From Pseudomonas sp. AKS31 (lineage in GTDB: Bacteria > Pseudomonadota > Gammaproteobacteria > Pseudomonadales > Pseudomonadaceae), in contig NZ_JAMLFX010000001.1 in NCBI RefSeq assembly GCF_023634765.1, positions 459,427-501,763 on the forward strand: 42,337 nucleotides of DNA, written 5' to 3'. How positions within the stretch are numbered: position 1 is the first letter of the stretch; each line of letters starts with the position of its first letter. The notes under the pieces are model-generated. The model was not told the origin of the DNA, ran no database searches, and saw nothing but the letters and a program-made list of their open reading frames with translations. This document shows, piece by piece, positions 34,780 through 42,337 of this stretch. The position numbers were made by a program, and so were the translations under genes.

Positions 34780-35213
34780 TGTGGATAAAGCAATTTCCTG
34801 GCCATTGAGTCAGGAACGCGAGCGGGCCGCGTGTGCGAGCACCTGGTGCAGAGCATTTAAAGGGAAATCGTACTGTTGTCCGGCACCAATTCAGAGCAAA
34901 GCCGTTGATCGGGCGCCAGTTTTGCCCGTCGCGATCTGATCAAAAAACGAGCAATCCCTTGGGGGCTAGATGGATCCAGCGACTGCGCCAGCCATGAACG
35001 GGTTATCCACAGCTTGTTCCACAGTTATTGTGCGCAAGCTGCACACCCGGGCATAAGCACGGCGGTGCTTTCTTCTAATGGTGATAAACCGCGCTAACTG
35101 ACTGTTTCTGTTTGAAAATTTCGTTTCGTCGGGTGAATTGAACGAAAAGTGAACAAACCGCGCAAAGCCACGTGACAGAAGGGTTACAGCGGAATGTACT
35201 CAGGTTATCCACA
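34780..35213. promoter_or_regulatory. Cluster of three consensus DnaA boxes
   Basis: Two boxes share GGTTATCCACAG exactly; the third, inverted, reads CTGTGGATAAAG. One exact 9-mer is expected by chance about once per 130 kb over both strands. Possible roles are DnaA titration or control of neighbouring genes by DnaA. No dnaA, dnaN, gidA or similar gene accompanies the cluster, so this is not the replication origin itself. Confidence 0.6.
34999..35049. repeat. Imperfect inverted repeat around the middle DnaA box
   Basis: CAGCTTG (35010-35016) pairs with CAAGCTG (35035-35041), and CGGGT (34999-35003) with ACCCG (35045-35049). The loop holds TTCCACAGTTATTGTGCG. The left arm includes the DnaA box; the right arm carries a shortened version (GTGTGC). 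Confidence 0.55.
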
Positions 35214-35271
35214 GTCGGGTGCACAGCCGATGTGGGCAACTCTGTGGAATAAGGAAAACGGGGGATGCCCT

Positions 35272-35348
35272 AAAAGATCGCAGCCTTCGGCAGATCCTGC
35301 ATTTGAAATGCGTTCCCCTGTAGGAGCTGCGGAACGCTGCGATCTTTT
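35272..35348. repeat. REP-type inverted pair, slightly diverged
   Basis: AAAAGATCGCAGCCTTCGGC-AGATCCTGCA faces CCTGTAGGAGCTGCGGAACG-CTGCGATCTTTTG. Both arms carry substitutions relative to the consensus. It sits a few bases past the yigZ stop and could act as its terminator. Confidence 0.8.
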
Positions 35349-35358
35349 GATCTGGGCT

Positions 35359-35940
35359 TCACCGCTGCAACAAAATCCGCCCACGACTCAAATCCGCCAA
35401 TTGGCTTTGCAACAACTCGATCTGCGCCTCACCCACCGCCAACTTCAACTCAACGCCATTGGCGGTAAAATTCTCTTCCACCACCAGCCCGCCCAAATCC
35501 GCCACGCGCAACTTCACCAACGCCAACTCGGCAAACCCGCAGGCGCAACTCAGCGGCACCCGGCTAATCAGCTCAATCTTGGCCGCCGTCTGCAGGCACT
35601 TGTTCGCCCCACCGCCATACGCCCGGGCCAAACCACCCGTGCCGAGTTGAATGCCGCCGTACCAACGGATCACCAGCACCGCGACCTGATCGCAGTCCTG
35701 CGCTTCAATCGCCGCCAGAATCGGTCGCCCCGCCGTGCCGCCGGGTTCGCCGTCGTCATTGCTGCGGTATTGATCGCCGAGTTTCCATGCCCAGCAGTTG
35801 TGCGAGGCGTTCAGATCGCTGTACTGCTCGAAAAACGCCTGCGCCTCGGCAGGACTGCCGATCGGCGTGGCGAAAGTGATAAAGCGGCTTTTGCGAATCT
35901 CTTCGCGGTACTCGCAAAAACCGCTGAGGGTGAAAGGCAT
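35359..35940 (-). CDS. yigZ: YigZ / IMPACT family protein (UPF0029)
   Basis: 193 residues. The N-terminal IMPACT domain contains KSRFITFATPIGSPAEAQ, HNCWAWKLGDQYRSNDDGEP and the signature GGTAGRPIL followed by VLVIRWYGGIQLGTGGLARA. The C-terminal ferredoxin-like domain (about 130-193) is complete. The family is linked to translation regulation, but its bacterial function is poorly defined. It lies 7 nt after the TetR-type gene on the same strand, so probably co-transcribed. Confidence 0.94.
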   Translation of the reverse strand: MPFTLSGFCEYREEIRKSRFITFATPIGSPAEAQAFFEQYSDLNASHNCWAWKLGDQYRSNDDGEPGGTAGRPILAAIEAQDCDQVAVLVIRWYGGIQLGTGGLARAYGGGANKCLQTAAKIELISRVPLSCACGFAELALVKLRVADLGGLVVEENFTANGVELKLAVGEAQIELLQSQLADLSRGRILLQR

Positions 35941-35947
35941 AAACGTC

Positions 35948-36598
35948 TTATAGAGGAGGAGTGAGGCCGCAGCCTTTGAGAATGATGCGGATCAGGTTGT
36001 TGCCGGCGTCTTCCATGTCCTGCTTGGTCAACTTGCTGCGACCGCTGACGCGGCAGATCTGCGTGGCGAAGTCAGCGTAATGCTGGGTGCTGCCCCACAA
36101 CAGGAAGATCAGGTGCACCGGATCGACCGGGTCCATTTTGCCCGCATCAATCCACGCTTGAAACACCGCCGCGCGGCCGGTGAACCAGGCGCGGTAATCC
36201 TGATTGAAATATTCGCTGAGGCATTCGCCGCCGCTGATCACTTCCATCGCAAAGATCCGCGAGGCCTGTGGCTGACGACGGGAGAATTCCATCTTGGCGC
36301 GGATGTAGCGGGTCAGCGCTTCGGCCGGATCGTCTTCGGCGGTGAGGGTGTTGAAGGTGCTGTCCCACAACTCGATGATGTTGCTCAGCACCGCCACGTA
36401 CAAACCAAGTTTGTTGGTGAAGTAGTAATGCAGGTTCGCCTTGGGCAACCCGGCATTCTGGGCGATGGTGTTCATGCTGGTGCCTTTGTACCCGTGACGG
36501 GCGAACTCGTCTTCGGCGGCTTTGAGGATGGTCTCTTCGTTCTTCTGACGAATGCGGCTGGCGGGTTTGCCGCCATGGGCTGGGACTTCAAAGGTCAT
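35948..36598 (-). CDS. RutR-like TetR-family regulator
   Basis: 216 residues from the ATG at 36598 (GGAAG upstream; the frame above it has no ribosome site). HTH: ILKAAEDEFARHGYKGTSMN, NAGLPKANLHYYFTNKLGLY. The C-terminal domain matches E. coli RutR closely: YIRAKMEFSRRQPQASRIFA, then DPVHLIFLLWGSTQHYADFA. RutR senses uracil and controls pyrimidine and purine genes. Here it follows an NCS2 nucleobase permease gene (88-bp gap), which it may control. The ligand, uracil or a purine, is inference. Confidence 0.9.
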   Translation of the reverse strand: MTFEVPAHGGKPASRIRQKNEETILKAAEDEFARHGYKGTSMNTIAQNAGLPKANLHYYFTNKLGLYVAVLSNIIELWDSTFNTLTAEDDPAEALTRYIRAKMEFSRRQPQASRIFAMEVISGGECLSEYFNQDYRAWFTGRAAVFQAWIDAGKMDPVDPVHLIFLLWGSTQHYADFATQICRVSGRSKLTKQDMEDAGNNLIRIILKGCGLTPPL

Positions 36599-36616
36599 AG
36601 GCACTTCCGGGTTTGT

Positions 36617-36653
36617 TGTGGGTGCAACCAGTTGCGTTGATAGCGCACCCACA
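36617..36653. promoter_or_regulatory. Inverted repeat between permease and RutR-like genes
   Basis: TGTGGGTGC (36617-36625) and GCACCCACA (36645-36653) are a perfect 9-bp dyad with a 19-nt centre, 19 nt upstream of the regulator's start codon. It could be an operator for the regulator itself or an mRNA hairpin modulating its translation. It has no T-tract and does not resemble the RutR box of E. coli. Confidence 0.5.
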
Positions 36654-36685
36654 GGCATCCGACAAGTCCTTGCGCGATAAAACCG

Positions 36686-38074
36686 TTACGCCTGTTCGAT
36701 CTTGTTCAGCGGCGCGGGCACTTCAGTGGCCTCGGTTTTCGACTCCGGAAGCAGCAGGCACAGGATGATCGCCGTCAGGCCACCGCTGGTGATGGCCGAG
36801 TCGAACAGGTTCTGCACCAGTTTCGGCAGCAGGTGCAGCAGGTTCGGTTGCGCGGCAATGCCCAGGCCGACGCCGAACGAGGTGGCGATGATCAACATGC
36901 TGCGCCGATCCAGCGGTGACTGCGCGAGGATGCGCACACCCGCAGCGGCCACCGCACCGAACATCACCAGGGTTGCGCCACCCAGTACCGGTTTCGGAAT
37001 CTGTTGCAGGACTGCGCCGATCATCGGGAACAGGCCGAGGCAAAACAGGATCGCGCCGATGTACAGGCCGACGTAGCGGCTGGCGACGCCGGTCAACTGG
37101 ATCACGCCGTTGTTCTGCGCGAACGTGGTGTTAGGGAAGGCGCTGAAGGTCGCGGCGATCATGCAACTGACGCCATCGCCAAGTACGCCACCGCGCAGGC
37201 GACTTATATAGGAAGGGCCGCTGATCGGCTGGCGGGCGAGCATGCAGTTGGCGGTGAGGTCGCCGACGGTTTCGATGGTGCTGATCAGATAAATCAGCGC
37301 GACCGGCAGGAAAGCTGTCCAGTCGAAGCTGAAGCCAAACTTGAACGGCGTAGGAAAACTCATCAGCGGCACGTCAGGCAAGGGCTGCGGTAGCAGTTTC
37401 CCACTGAACCAGGCAGCCAGACTGCCGAGCAGCAGTCCGATGATGATTGCCGACAACCGCACCCACGGAGTATTCGAGCGGTTAAGCAGAATGATCGTCA
37501 GCAACACAAACACGCCCAGCGCCAGATTGCCCGGCGCACCGAAGTCCGGCGCATTGAAGCCACCGCCGAGATCAGTGATGCCGACCTTGATCAGGCTGAT
37601 GCCGATCAGGGTGATAACGATGCCGGTTACCAGCGGCGTGACCACGCGACGCAATTGACCGATAAAGCGGCTGAGGACGATCTGCACGATTGCGCCGAAA
37701 AAGCACACACCGAAAATCATTGCCAGAATGTCTTCCGGACTACCACCGCGTTGCTTGACCAGAAATCCGGCCGACAGCACCGCACCGAGAAAGGCGAAAC
37801 TGGTGCCCTGCAGACAAATCATCCCCGCGCCGATGCCGAACGGCCGCCGCGCCTGAATAAAGGTGCCGACGCCCGAAACCATCAACGCCATGCTGATCAG
37901 GTACGGCAAATGCGCGGTCAGCCCGAGCGCCGAGCCAATCACTAGTGGCGGGGTAATGATGCCGACGAAACTGGCGAGCACGTGTTGCAGCGCGGCAAGG
38001 ACTGCGGCGGCGGGTTTGGGGCGGTCGTTGAGGCCGTAGATCAGGTCGCTGGACGGTGCGGAATCAGGCTGCAT
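36686..38074 (-). CDS. NCS2-family nucleobase permease, XanQ/XanP-like
   Basis: 462 residues and about 12-14 membrane segments. The family signature is FAQNNGVIQLTGVASRYVG, almost identical to E. coli XanQ. The start (SDLIYGLNDRP) and VITLIGISLIKVGITDLGGG also match XanQ closely. This points to a proton-coupled xanthine (possibly urate) importer rather than a UraA-type uracil carrier. First gene of an operon with the RutR-like regulator and probably yigZ. It complements the purine deaminases of the region. Confidence 0.92.
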   Translation of the reverse strand: MQPDSAPSSDLIYGLNDRPKPAAAVLAALQHVLASFVGIITPPLVIGSALGLTAHLPYLISMALMVSGVGTFIQARRPFGIGAGMICLQGTSFAFLGAVLSAGFLVKQRGGSPEDILAMIFGVCFFGAIVQIVLSRFIGQLRRVVTPLVTGIVITLIGISLIKVGITDLGGGFNAPDFGAPGNLALGVFVLLTIILLNRSNTPWVRLSAIIIGLLLGSLAAWFSGKLLPQPLPDVPLMSFPTPFKFGFSFDWTAFLPVALIYLISTIETVGDLTANCMLARQPISGPSYISRLRGGVLGDGVSCMIAATFSAFPNTTFAQNNGVIQLTGVASRYVGLYIGAILFCLGLFPMIGAVLQQIPKPVLGGATLVMFGAVAAAGVRILAQSPLDRRSMLIIATSFGVGLGIAAQPNLLHLLPKLVQNLFDSAITSGGLTAIILCLLLPESKTEATEVPAPLNKIEQA

Positions 38075-38194
38075 GGCTTAAGGCTTCTTGTTGAAGGATC
38101 GGGTTGATCCTGCTCTGCAAAAAGCTGTCCACTTGCTCAGGTTATTTGCCGTATTTGTCGCCAGGGCCCAACGCTGGCAGGCCTCGGCGGATTT

Positions 38195-39115
38195 TCAACG
38201 CGTTGCCGCCAGACTCTCCAAAAAGCTTTCTAGCACCAAATGAGGGCGCCGGCCCTTGCGCGTGACCGATGCGAGGCTCAGGTCATAAAAACGCGTTTGC
38301 GCCTTCAACGCGCGCAAGCGACCTTGCTGCACCCAGAGGCTGGCGTAGTGATCCGGCAGATAGCCAATGTAGCGCCCGGTCAAAATCAGAAACGCCATAC
38401 CCTCACGGTCAGAAGCACTGGCTGTGCAATTGAGCGCTTGGTAATGCGCTTGAATATCCGCCGGCAAACGAAAGGTCGGGGCAATCGCGTCCTGACTGTT
38501 AAGGCGTTCGTCATCGAGTTGTTTGTCATCGACATAAAACAACGGATGGCCAACCGCGCAATAAAGCAGCGAACGCTCGCTGTACAACGGCTGATACTCC
38601 AGCCCCGACAAGGCACTGGCCTGCGGTACCACGCCGACATGCAAACGCCCATCGAGCACACCTTGCTCGACTTCATTGGGCGCAATCATGCGAATCTGGA
38701 TCTGCACATCCGGCCCGCGTTCCTTCAACTGAGCGAGGGCGTGGGTGATGCGCATGTGGGGGAGGGTGACGAGGTTGTCGGTCAGACCGATGATCAGTTC
38801 GCCGCGCAAATGCTGGTGCAGACCGTTGACCTCAGTGCGAAAGCTTTCCAGCGCACTTAATAGCTGCAACGCCGACTGATATACCTCGCGACCTTCTTCG
38901 GTCAGCGAAAACCCGGCGCGACCGCGCTGGCACAGACGCAAACCGAGGCGCTGCTCCAGATCGCTCATCTGTTGGCTGATCGCCGAACGGCCGATGCCGA
39001 GCACGGTTTCCGCTGCCGAGAAGCCGCCGCACTCCACCACGCTGCGGAAAATCCGCAGCAAGCGAATATCAAAGTCACTGACCTGGGCCAGCGGATCGGA
39101 GCGACGGCTGCTCAT
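38195..39115 (-). CDS. bauR: LysR-family activator BauR
   Basis: 306 residues. HTH: FDIRLLRIFRSVVECGGFSA, then IGRSAISQQMSDLEQRLGLR. The substrate-binding domain spans about 95-295. Its position divergent from bauA, size and sequence fit P. aeruginosa BauR (PA0133), the beta-alanine-responsive activator of the bau operon. The 138-bp divergent region contains a strong LysR-type dyad. Confidence 0.9.
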   Translation of the reverse strand: MSSRRSDPLAQVSDFDIRLLRIFRSVVECGGFSAAETVLGIGRSAISQQMSDLEQRLGLRLCQRGRAGFSLTEEGREVYQSALQLLSALESFRTEVNGLHQHLRGELIIGLTDNLVTLPHMRITHALAQLKERGPDVQIQIRMIAPNEVEQGVLDGRLHVGVVPQASALSGLEYQPLYSERSLLYCAVGHPLFYVDDKQLDDERLNSQDAIAPTFRLPADIQAHYQALNCTASASDREGMAFLILTGRYIGYLPDHYASLWVQQGRLRALKAQTRFYDLSLASVTRKGRRPHLVLESFLESLAATR

Positions 39116-39142
39116 CTTGTTGCTCTCATTGTTTAGCGAAGT

Positions 39143-39161
39143 TCTAACTGAAGGTTAGAAG
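39143..39161. promoter_or_regulatory. Probable BauR operator
   Basis: TTCTAAC-TGAAG-GTTAGAA, a perfect 7-bp dyad with a 5-nt centre and the T-N11-A pattern of LysR sites. It lies 27 bp from the bauR start and 92 bp before bauA, where the recognition site of a LysR activator is expected. Confidence 0.75.
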
Positions 39162-39253
39162 AGTTGAATTTCACCGACTTTATCCTCGTGGCAATTTAGC
39201 TGCAACAACGCTTTTTATCTCCCTGACGCTTATGCCCTGCGAGGTTTTGCCCG

Positions 39254-40603
39254 ATGAACATGCCTGAAAACGCGCCGTCGCCACTGGCCAGCCAACTGAA
39301 GCTGGACGCGCACTGGATGCCGTACACCGCCAACCGTAACTTCCAGCGCGACCCGCGTCTGATCGTTGGTGCTGAAGGCAGTTGGCTGATTGACGACAAG
39401 GGCCGTCGGGTATACGACTCGCTGTCCGGCCTGTGGACCTGCGGCGCCGGCCACACTCGCAAGGAAATTCAGGAAGCGGTCTCCAAACAGTTGGGCACCC
39501 TCGATTACTCGCCGGGCTTCCAGTACGGCCACCCACTGTCGTTCCAGCTGGCCGAGAAGATCACCGAGCTGACCCCGGGCAACCTCAACCACGTGTTCTT
39601 CACTGACTCGGGTTCCGAGTGCGCTGACACCGCGGTGAAAATGGTCCGTGCCTACTGGCGCCTGAAAGGCCAGTCGACCAAAACCAAAATGATCGGCCGT
39701 GCTCGTGGTTATCATGGCGTGAACATCGCCGGCACCAGCCTCGGCGGTGTCAACGGCAATCGCAAGCTGTTCGGCCAAGCGATGATGGACGTCGATCACC
39801 TGCCCCACACTTTGCTGGCCAGCAACGCCTTCTCCCGTGGCATGCCGGAGCAGGGCGGTATCGCCTTGGCGGACGAACTGCTGAAGCTGATCGAGTTGCA
39901 CGATGCCTCGAACATCGCCGCCGTATTCGTAGAACCTATGGCCGGTTCCGCCGGCGTACTGGTGCCACCGCAGGGTTACCTGAAGCGTCTGCGTGAAATC
40001 TGCGATCAACACAGCATTCTGTTGGTGTTCGACGAAGTGATCACCGGTTTTGGCCGTACCGGCAACATGTTCGGCGCCGACACCTTTGGCGTCACCCCGG
40101 ACCTGATGTGCATCGCCAAGCAAGTCACCAATGGTGCGATCCCGATGGGCGCGGTGATTGCCAGCTCCGAGATCTATCAGACGTTCATGAATCAGCCGAC
40201 CCCGGAATACGCTGTGGAATTTCCACACGGCTACACCTACTCGGCACACCCGGTGGCTTGCGCCGCTGGCCTTGCAGCACTCGACCTGCTGCAAAAGGAA
40301 AACCTGGTACAGAGCGTTGCAGAAGTCGCCCCGCATTTTGAGAACGCGCTGCACGGTCTGAAAGGTTCGAAAAACGTTATCGACATCCGTAACTTCGGCC
40401 TGGCCGGTGCGATCCAGATTGCCCATCGTGACGGCGACGCCATCGTGCGTCCGTTCGAAGCCGGCATGGCCCTGTGGAAAGCCGGGTTCTACGTACGCTT
40501 CGGCGGCGACACCCTGCAGTTCGGCCCGACTTTCAACAGCAAACCGCAAGACCTCGATCGTCTGTTCGACGCGGTCGGCGAAGTGCTGAACAAGCTCGAC
40601 TGA
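39254..40603 (+). CDS. bauA: Beta-alanine:pyruvate aminotransferase (omega-amino acid transaminase)
   Basis: 449 residues, class III PLP aminotransferase. YDSLSGLWTCGAGHTRKEI, SGSECADTAVKMVRAYW, Asp260 in LLVFDEVITGFGRTG and PLP-binding Lys289 in CIAKQVTNGAIPMG are characteristic of beta-alanine/omega-amine transaminases. It converts beta-alanine plus pyruvate to malonic semialdehyde plus alanine, and may also act on polyamine-derived amines. GAGG lies 10 nt before the ATG. First gene of the bau transcript, 76 bp before bauC. Confidence 0.95.
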   Translation: MNMPENAPSPLASQLKLDAHWMPYTANRNFQRDPRLIVGAEGSWLIDDKGRRVYDSLSGLWTCGAGHTRKEIQEAVSKQLGTLDYSPGFQYGHPLSFQLAEKITELTPGNLNHVFFTDSGSECADTAVKMVRAYWRLKGQSTKTKMIGRARGYHGVNIAGTSLGGVNGNRKLFGQAMMDVDHLPHTLLASNAFSRGMPEQGGIALADELLKLIELHDASNIAAVFVEPMAGSAGVLVPPQGYLKRLREICDQHSILLVFDEVITGFGRTGNMFGADTFGVTPDLMCIAKQVTNGAIPMGAVIASSEIYQTFMNQPTPEYAVEFPHGYTYSAHPVACAAGLAALDLLQKENLVQSVAEVAPHFENALHGLKGSKNVIDIRNFGLAGAIQIAHRDGDAIVRPFEAGMALWKAGFYVRFGGDTLQFGPTFNSKPQDLDRLFDAVGEVLNKLD

Positions 40604-40679
40604 TTTTTCCCTCTATATATACCTACAAAAACGGGCATGCCTTAACGGCTGCCTGTGGACAAGAATTCAGGAGTTTTCG

Positions 40680-42173
40680 ATGAGCGTTATCCCGCATTTG
40701 ATCAATGGCGAACTGGTGACCGAGAACGGTCGCGCGGTTGATGTGTTCAATCCGTCGACCGGTCAGGCTATCCACAAGCTGCCACTGGCCAGCCAGGCAA
40801 CCATCCAGAAAGCCATCGATGCCGCCAAGGCTGCGTTTCCTGCCTGGCGCAACACGCCGCCGGCCAAACGTGCGCAGGTGATGTTCCGCTTCAAGCAATT
40901 GCTGGAGCAGAACGAAGCACGTATCTCGCAATTGATCAGCGAAGAACACGGCAAGACACTTGAAGACGCTGCCGGTGAATTGAAGCGCGGTATCGAGAAC
41001 GTCGAGTTTGCTTGTTCTGCGCCGGAAATCCTCAAGGGCGAATACAGCCGCAACGTCGGCCCGAACATCGATGCATGGTCGGACTTCCAGCCGCTGGGCA
41101 TTGTGGCGGGTATCACACCTTTCAACTTCCCGGCCATGGTGCCGCTGTGGATGTACCCGTTGGCGATCGTCTGCGGCAACTGCTTCATCCTCAAGCCGTC
41201 CGAGCGTGATCCAAGTTCGACGCTGCTTATCGCTCAACTGCTGCTGGAAGCCGGTCTGCCGAAAGGTGTGATGAGCGTGGTGCACGGTGACAAGACTGCG
41301 GTGGATGCGCTGATCGAAGCGCCGGAAGTCAAAGCGCTGAGCTTCGTTGGTTCGACGCCGATTGCGGAATACATCTACGCCGAAGGCACCAAGCGCGGCA
41401 AACGCGTGCAGGCACTGGGCGGCGCGAAGAACCACGCAGTGTTGATGCCGGATGCCGATCTGGACAACGCGGTCAGTGCACTGATGGGCGCGGCTTACGG
41501 TTCTTGCGGCGAGCGCTGCATGGCGATTTCGGTGGCCGTGTGTGTGGGGGACCAAGTGGCGGATGCACTGGTGGCCAAACTGGTTCCACAGATCAAGGCG
41601 CTGAAAATCGGTGCCGGCACTTCGTGTGGTCTGGACATGGGCCCACTGGTGACAGGTCAGGCGCGCGACAAAGTCAGTGGATACGTTGATGACGGCGTGG
41701 CAGCGGGCGCGACCCTGGTGGTCGACGGTCGTGGTTTGAGCGTGGCAGGGCATGAAGAAGGTTTCTTCCTCGGTGGCTGCCTGTTCGACAACGTCACCCC
41801 AGAGATGCGCATCTATAAAGAAGAGATCTTCGGGCCGGTGTTGTGCGTCGTCCGAGTGAACAGCCTGGAAGAGGCGATGCAACTGATCAACGATCACGAA
41901 TACGGCAACGGCACCTGCATCTTCACCCGTGACGGTGAAGCGGCGCGTCTGTTCTGCGACGAGATCGAAGTCGGCATGGTTGGCGTCAACGTGCCGCTGC
42001 CGGTACCGGTGGCTTACCACAGCTTCGGCGGCTGGAAGCGTTCGCTGTTTGGCGATCTGCATGCTTATGGTCCGGATGGTGTGCGCTTCTATACCCGGCG
42101 CAAGGCGATCACTCAGCGCTGGCCGCAACGTGCAAGCCATGAGGCTTCGCAGTTCGCCTTCCCTAGCTTGTAA
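40680..42173 (+). CDS. bauC: Malonate/methylmalonate-semialdehyde dehydrogenase (CoA-acylating)
   Basis: 497 residues. It has Asn149 in TPFNFPAMVPLWM, the NAD-site run FVGSTPIAEYIY, and catalytic Cys280 in GSCGERCMAIS. These are MmsA-type hallmarks. It oxidises malonic semialdehyde from BauA to acetyl-CoA, NADH and CO2. AGGAG lies 6 nt before the ATG. The P. aeruginosa order is bauA-bauB-bauC-bauD; bauB is absent between the two here, and bauD does not follow. A strong terminator ends the unit. Confidence 0.93.
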   Translation: MSVIPHLINGELVTENGRAVDVFNPSTGQAIHKLPLASQATIQKAIDAAKAAFPAWRNTPPAKRAQVMFRFKQLLEQNEARISQLISEEHGKTLEDAAGELKRGIENVEFACSAPEILKGEYSRNVGPNIDAWSDFQPLGIVAGITPFNFPAMVPLWMYPLAIVCGNCFILKPSERDPSSTLLIAQLLLEAGLPKGVMSVVHGDKTAVDALIEAPEVKALSFVGSTPIAEYIYAEGTKRGKRVQALGGAKNHAVLMPDADLDNAVSALMGAAYGSCGERCMAISVAVCVGDQVADALVAKLVPQIKALKIGAGTSCGLDMGPLVTGQARDKVSGYVDDGVAAGATLVVDGRGLSVAGHEEGFFLGGCLFDNVTPEMRIYKEEIFGPVLCVVRVNSLEEAMQLINDHEYGNGTCIFTRDGEAARLFCDEIEVGMVGVNVPLPVPVAYHSFGGWKRSLFGDLHAYGPDGVRFYTRRKAITQRWPQRASHEASQFAFPSL

Positions 42174-42191
42174 GTAGAAGGGCAGTGCAGC

Positions 42192-42237
42192 GAAGGCCGA
42201 CCCCTTGGGGTCGGCCTTCGCGTTTTCGGGCTTTTTT
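42192..42237 (+). terminator. Terminator of the bau operon
   Basis: A 13-bp perfect stem GAAGGCCGACCCC / GGGGTCGGCCTTC with a TT loop (42192-42219), followed by CGTTTT and, after CGGGC, six T residues. It lies 18 nt past the bauC stop and insulates the strong promoter downstream. Confidence 0.93.
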
Positions 42238-42245
42238 GACCGATG

Positions 42246-42303
42246 TGACAGATTTATGAAAATAGGTGTTGACGGCAGATTTCAGATGTCTATAATTCGC
42301 CCC
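42246..42303 (+). promoter_or_regulatory. Strong stable-RNA-type promoter at the right edge
   Basis: -35 TTGACG (42269-42274), 16-bp spacer, perfect -10 TATAAT (42291-42296), then a GC-rich discriminator TCGCCCC. The region upstream (GATTTATGAAAATAGG) is AT-rich like an UP element. The following leader contains GAAACGGAAAACTCCTTGA, which I recall from pseudomonad rRNA/tRNA leaders. It probably drives a stable RNA operon beyond the window. Confidence 0.75.
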
Positions 42304-42337
42304 ACTTCCGGCGCAGTCGAAACGGAAAACTCCTTGA

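Larger units (their letters stand above)
34750..35358. other. 609-bp intergenic region with DnaA-box cluster
   Basis: No gene is visible. Three perfect TTATCCACA boxes lie at 34780-34788 (minus), 35003-35011 (plus) and 35205-35213 (plus). Near matches are TTGTTCCACAG (35014-35024) and CTGTGGAATAA (35242-35252). The segment 35100-35160 is AT-richer than its surroundings. The rightmost 77 bp are a repeat pair. On the minus strand the region must include the promoter of the ABC ATPase gene, which I cannot place with confidence. Confidence 0.6.

Noticed and set aside
34750..35000. Small open frames in the gap upstream of the ABC ATPase
   Set aside because: None has a ribosome site with a recognisable product; they read through promoter and DnaA-box sequence.
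34750..35358. Chromosomal replication origin
   Set aside because: DnaA boxes are present, but there is no dnaA/dnaN, rpmH or gidA context and no clear AT-rich unwinding array; kept only as a DnaA-box cluster.
39230..40549. 439-codon frame antisense to bauA
   Set aside because: Composition shadow; bauA carries all PLP-enzyme motifs on the plus strand.
40623..42140. 505-codon frame antisense to bauC
   Set aside because: His/Arg-rich shadow of the dehydrogenase gene.

Overview
The window looks like a chromosomal segment of a Pseudomonas of the fluorescens group. The evidence is GC-rich coding sequence, dense dispersed repeats of the kind seen in that group (GTGGGAGC..GCTTGC.., TGTAGGAGCTGCCGAAGGCTGCGATCTTTTG-type), and gene sets known from Pseudomonas: bauR/bauA/bauC for beta-alanine, PA0142- and PA0148-like deaminases, and CueR/CopA/CopZ. 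No tRNA, rRNA, CRISPR array, IS transposase or prophage gene is visible. A very strong stable-RNA-type promoter sits at the right edge.

Layout. (1) 1-3690: a 72-bp tandem repeat, then a minus-strand pair of a Gly/Thr/Val-rich repetitive lipoprotein followed by a two-partner-secretion (TpsB) outer-membrane transporter, with a rho-independent hairpin between them. This is the least conventional locus in the window. (2) 3885-7713: a long-form FabG plus MaoC hydratase operon divergent from a thiolase. The arrangement matches fabG4-htdX/fadA2 of mycobacteria and suggests a CoA-linked chain-elongation or beta-oxidation module. (3) 7714-12739: a dCache chemoreceptor, a RIO-type kinase and an MFS exporter, interspersed with two copies of a 200-230 bp MITE-like element. 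(4) 12693-16390: a copper-efflux module (copA-cueR and copZ) with two matching CueR-type operators and a small secreted protein between. (5) 16575-23075: a Bcr/CflA exporter, a small cytosolic protein, a monooxygenase/quinone-oxidoreductase pair divergent from a LysR regulator, an ArsR-like regulator and an MFS transporter.

(6) 23192-38074: a dispersed purine/pyrimidine salvage region. It holds an adenine deaminase-type enzyme, an isopenicillin-N-synthase-like oxygenase, a BMP-type nucleoside-binding protein, an 8-oxoguanine deaminase, the matching ABC ATPase and two permeases, a RutR-like regulator and a xanthine/uracil-type NCS2 permease. A ChaA-like antiporter, a MerR-SDR pair, a small membrane protein and a YigZ protein lie among them. 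A 609-bp intergenic region at 34750-35358 carries three perfect DnaA boxes. (7) 38195-42173: bauR divergent from bauA-bauC (beta-alanine catabolism), ended by a strong terminator.

Most start sites were moved downstream from the longest open frame, using Shine-Dalgarno position, signal peptides or translational coupling. Function calls rest on recognised motifs and remembered family members; no database search was run.
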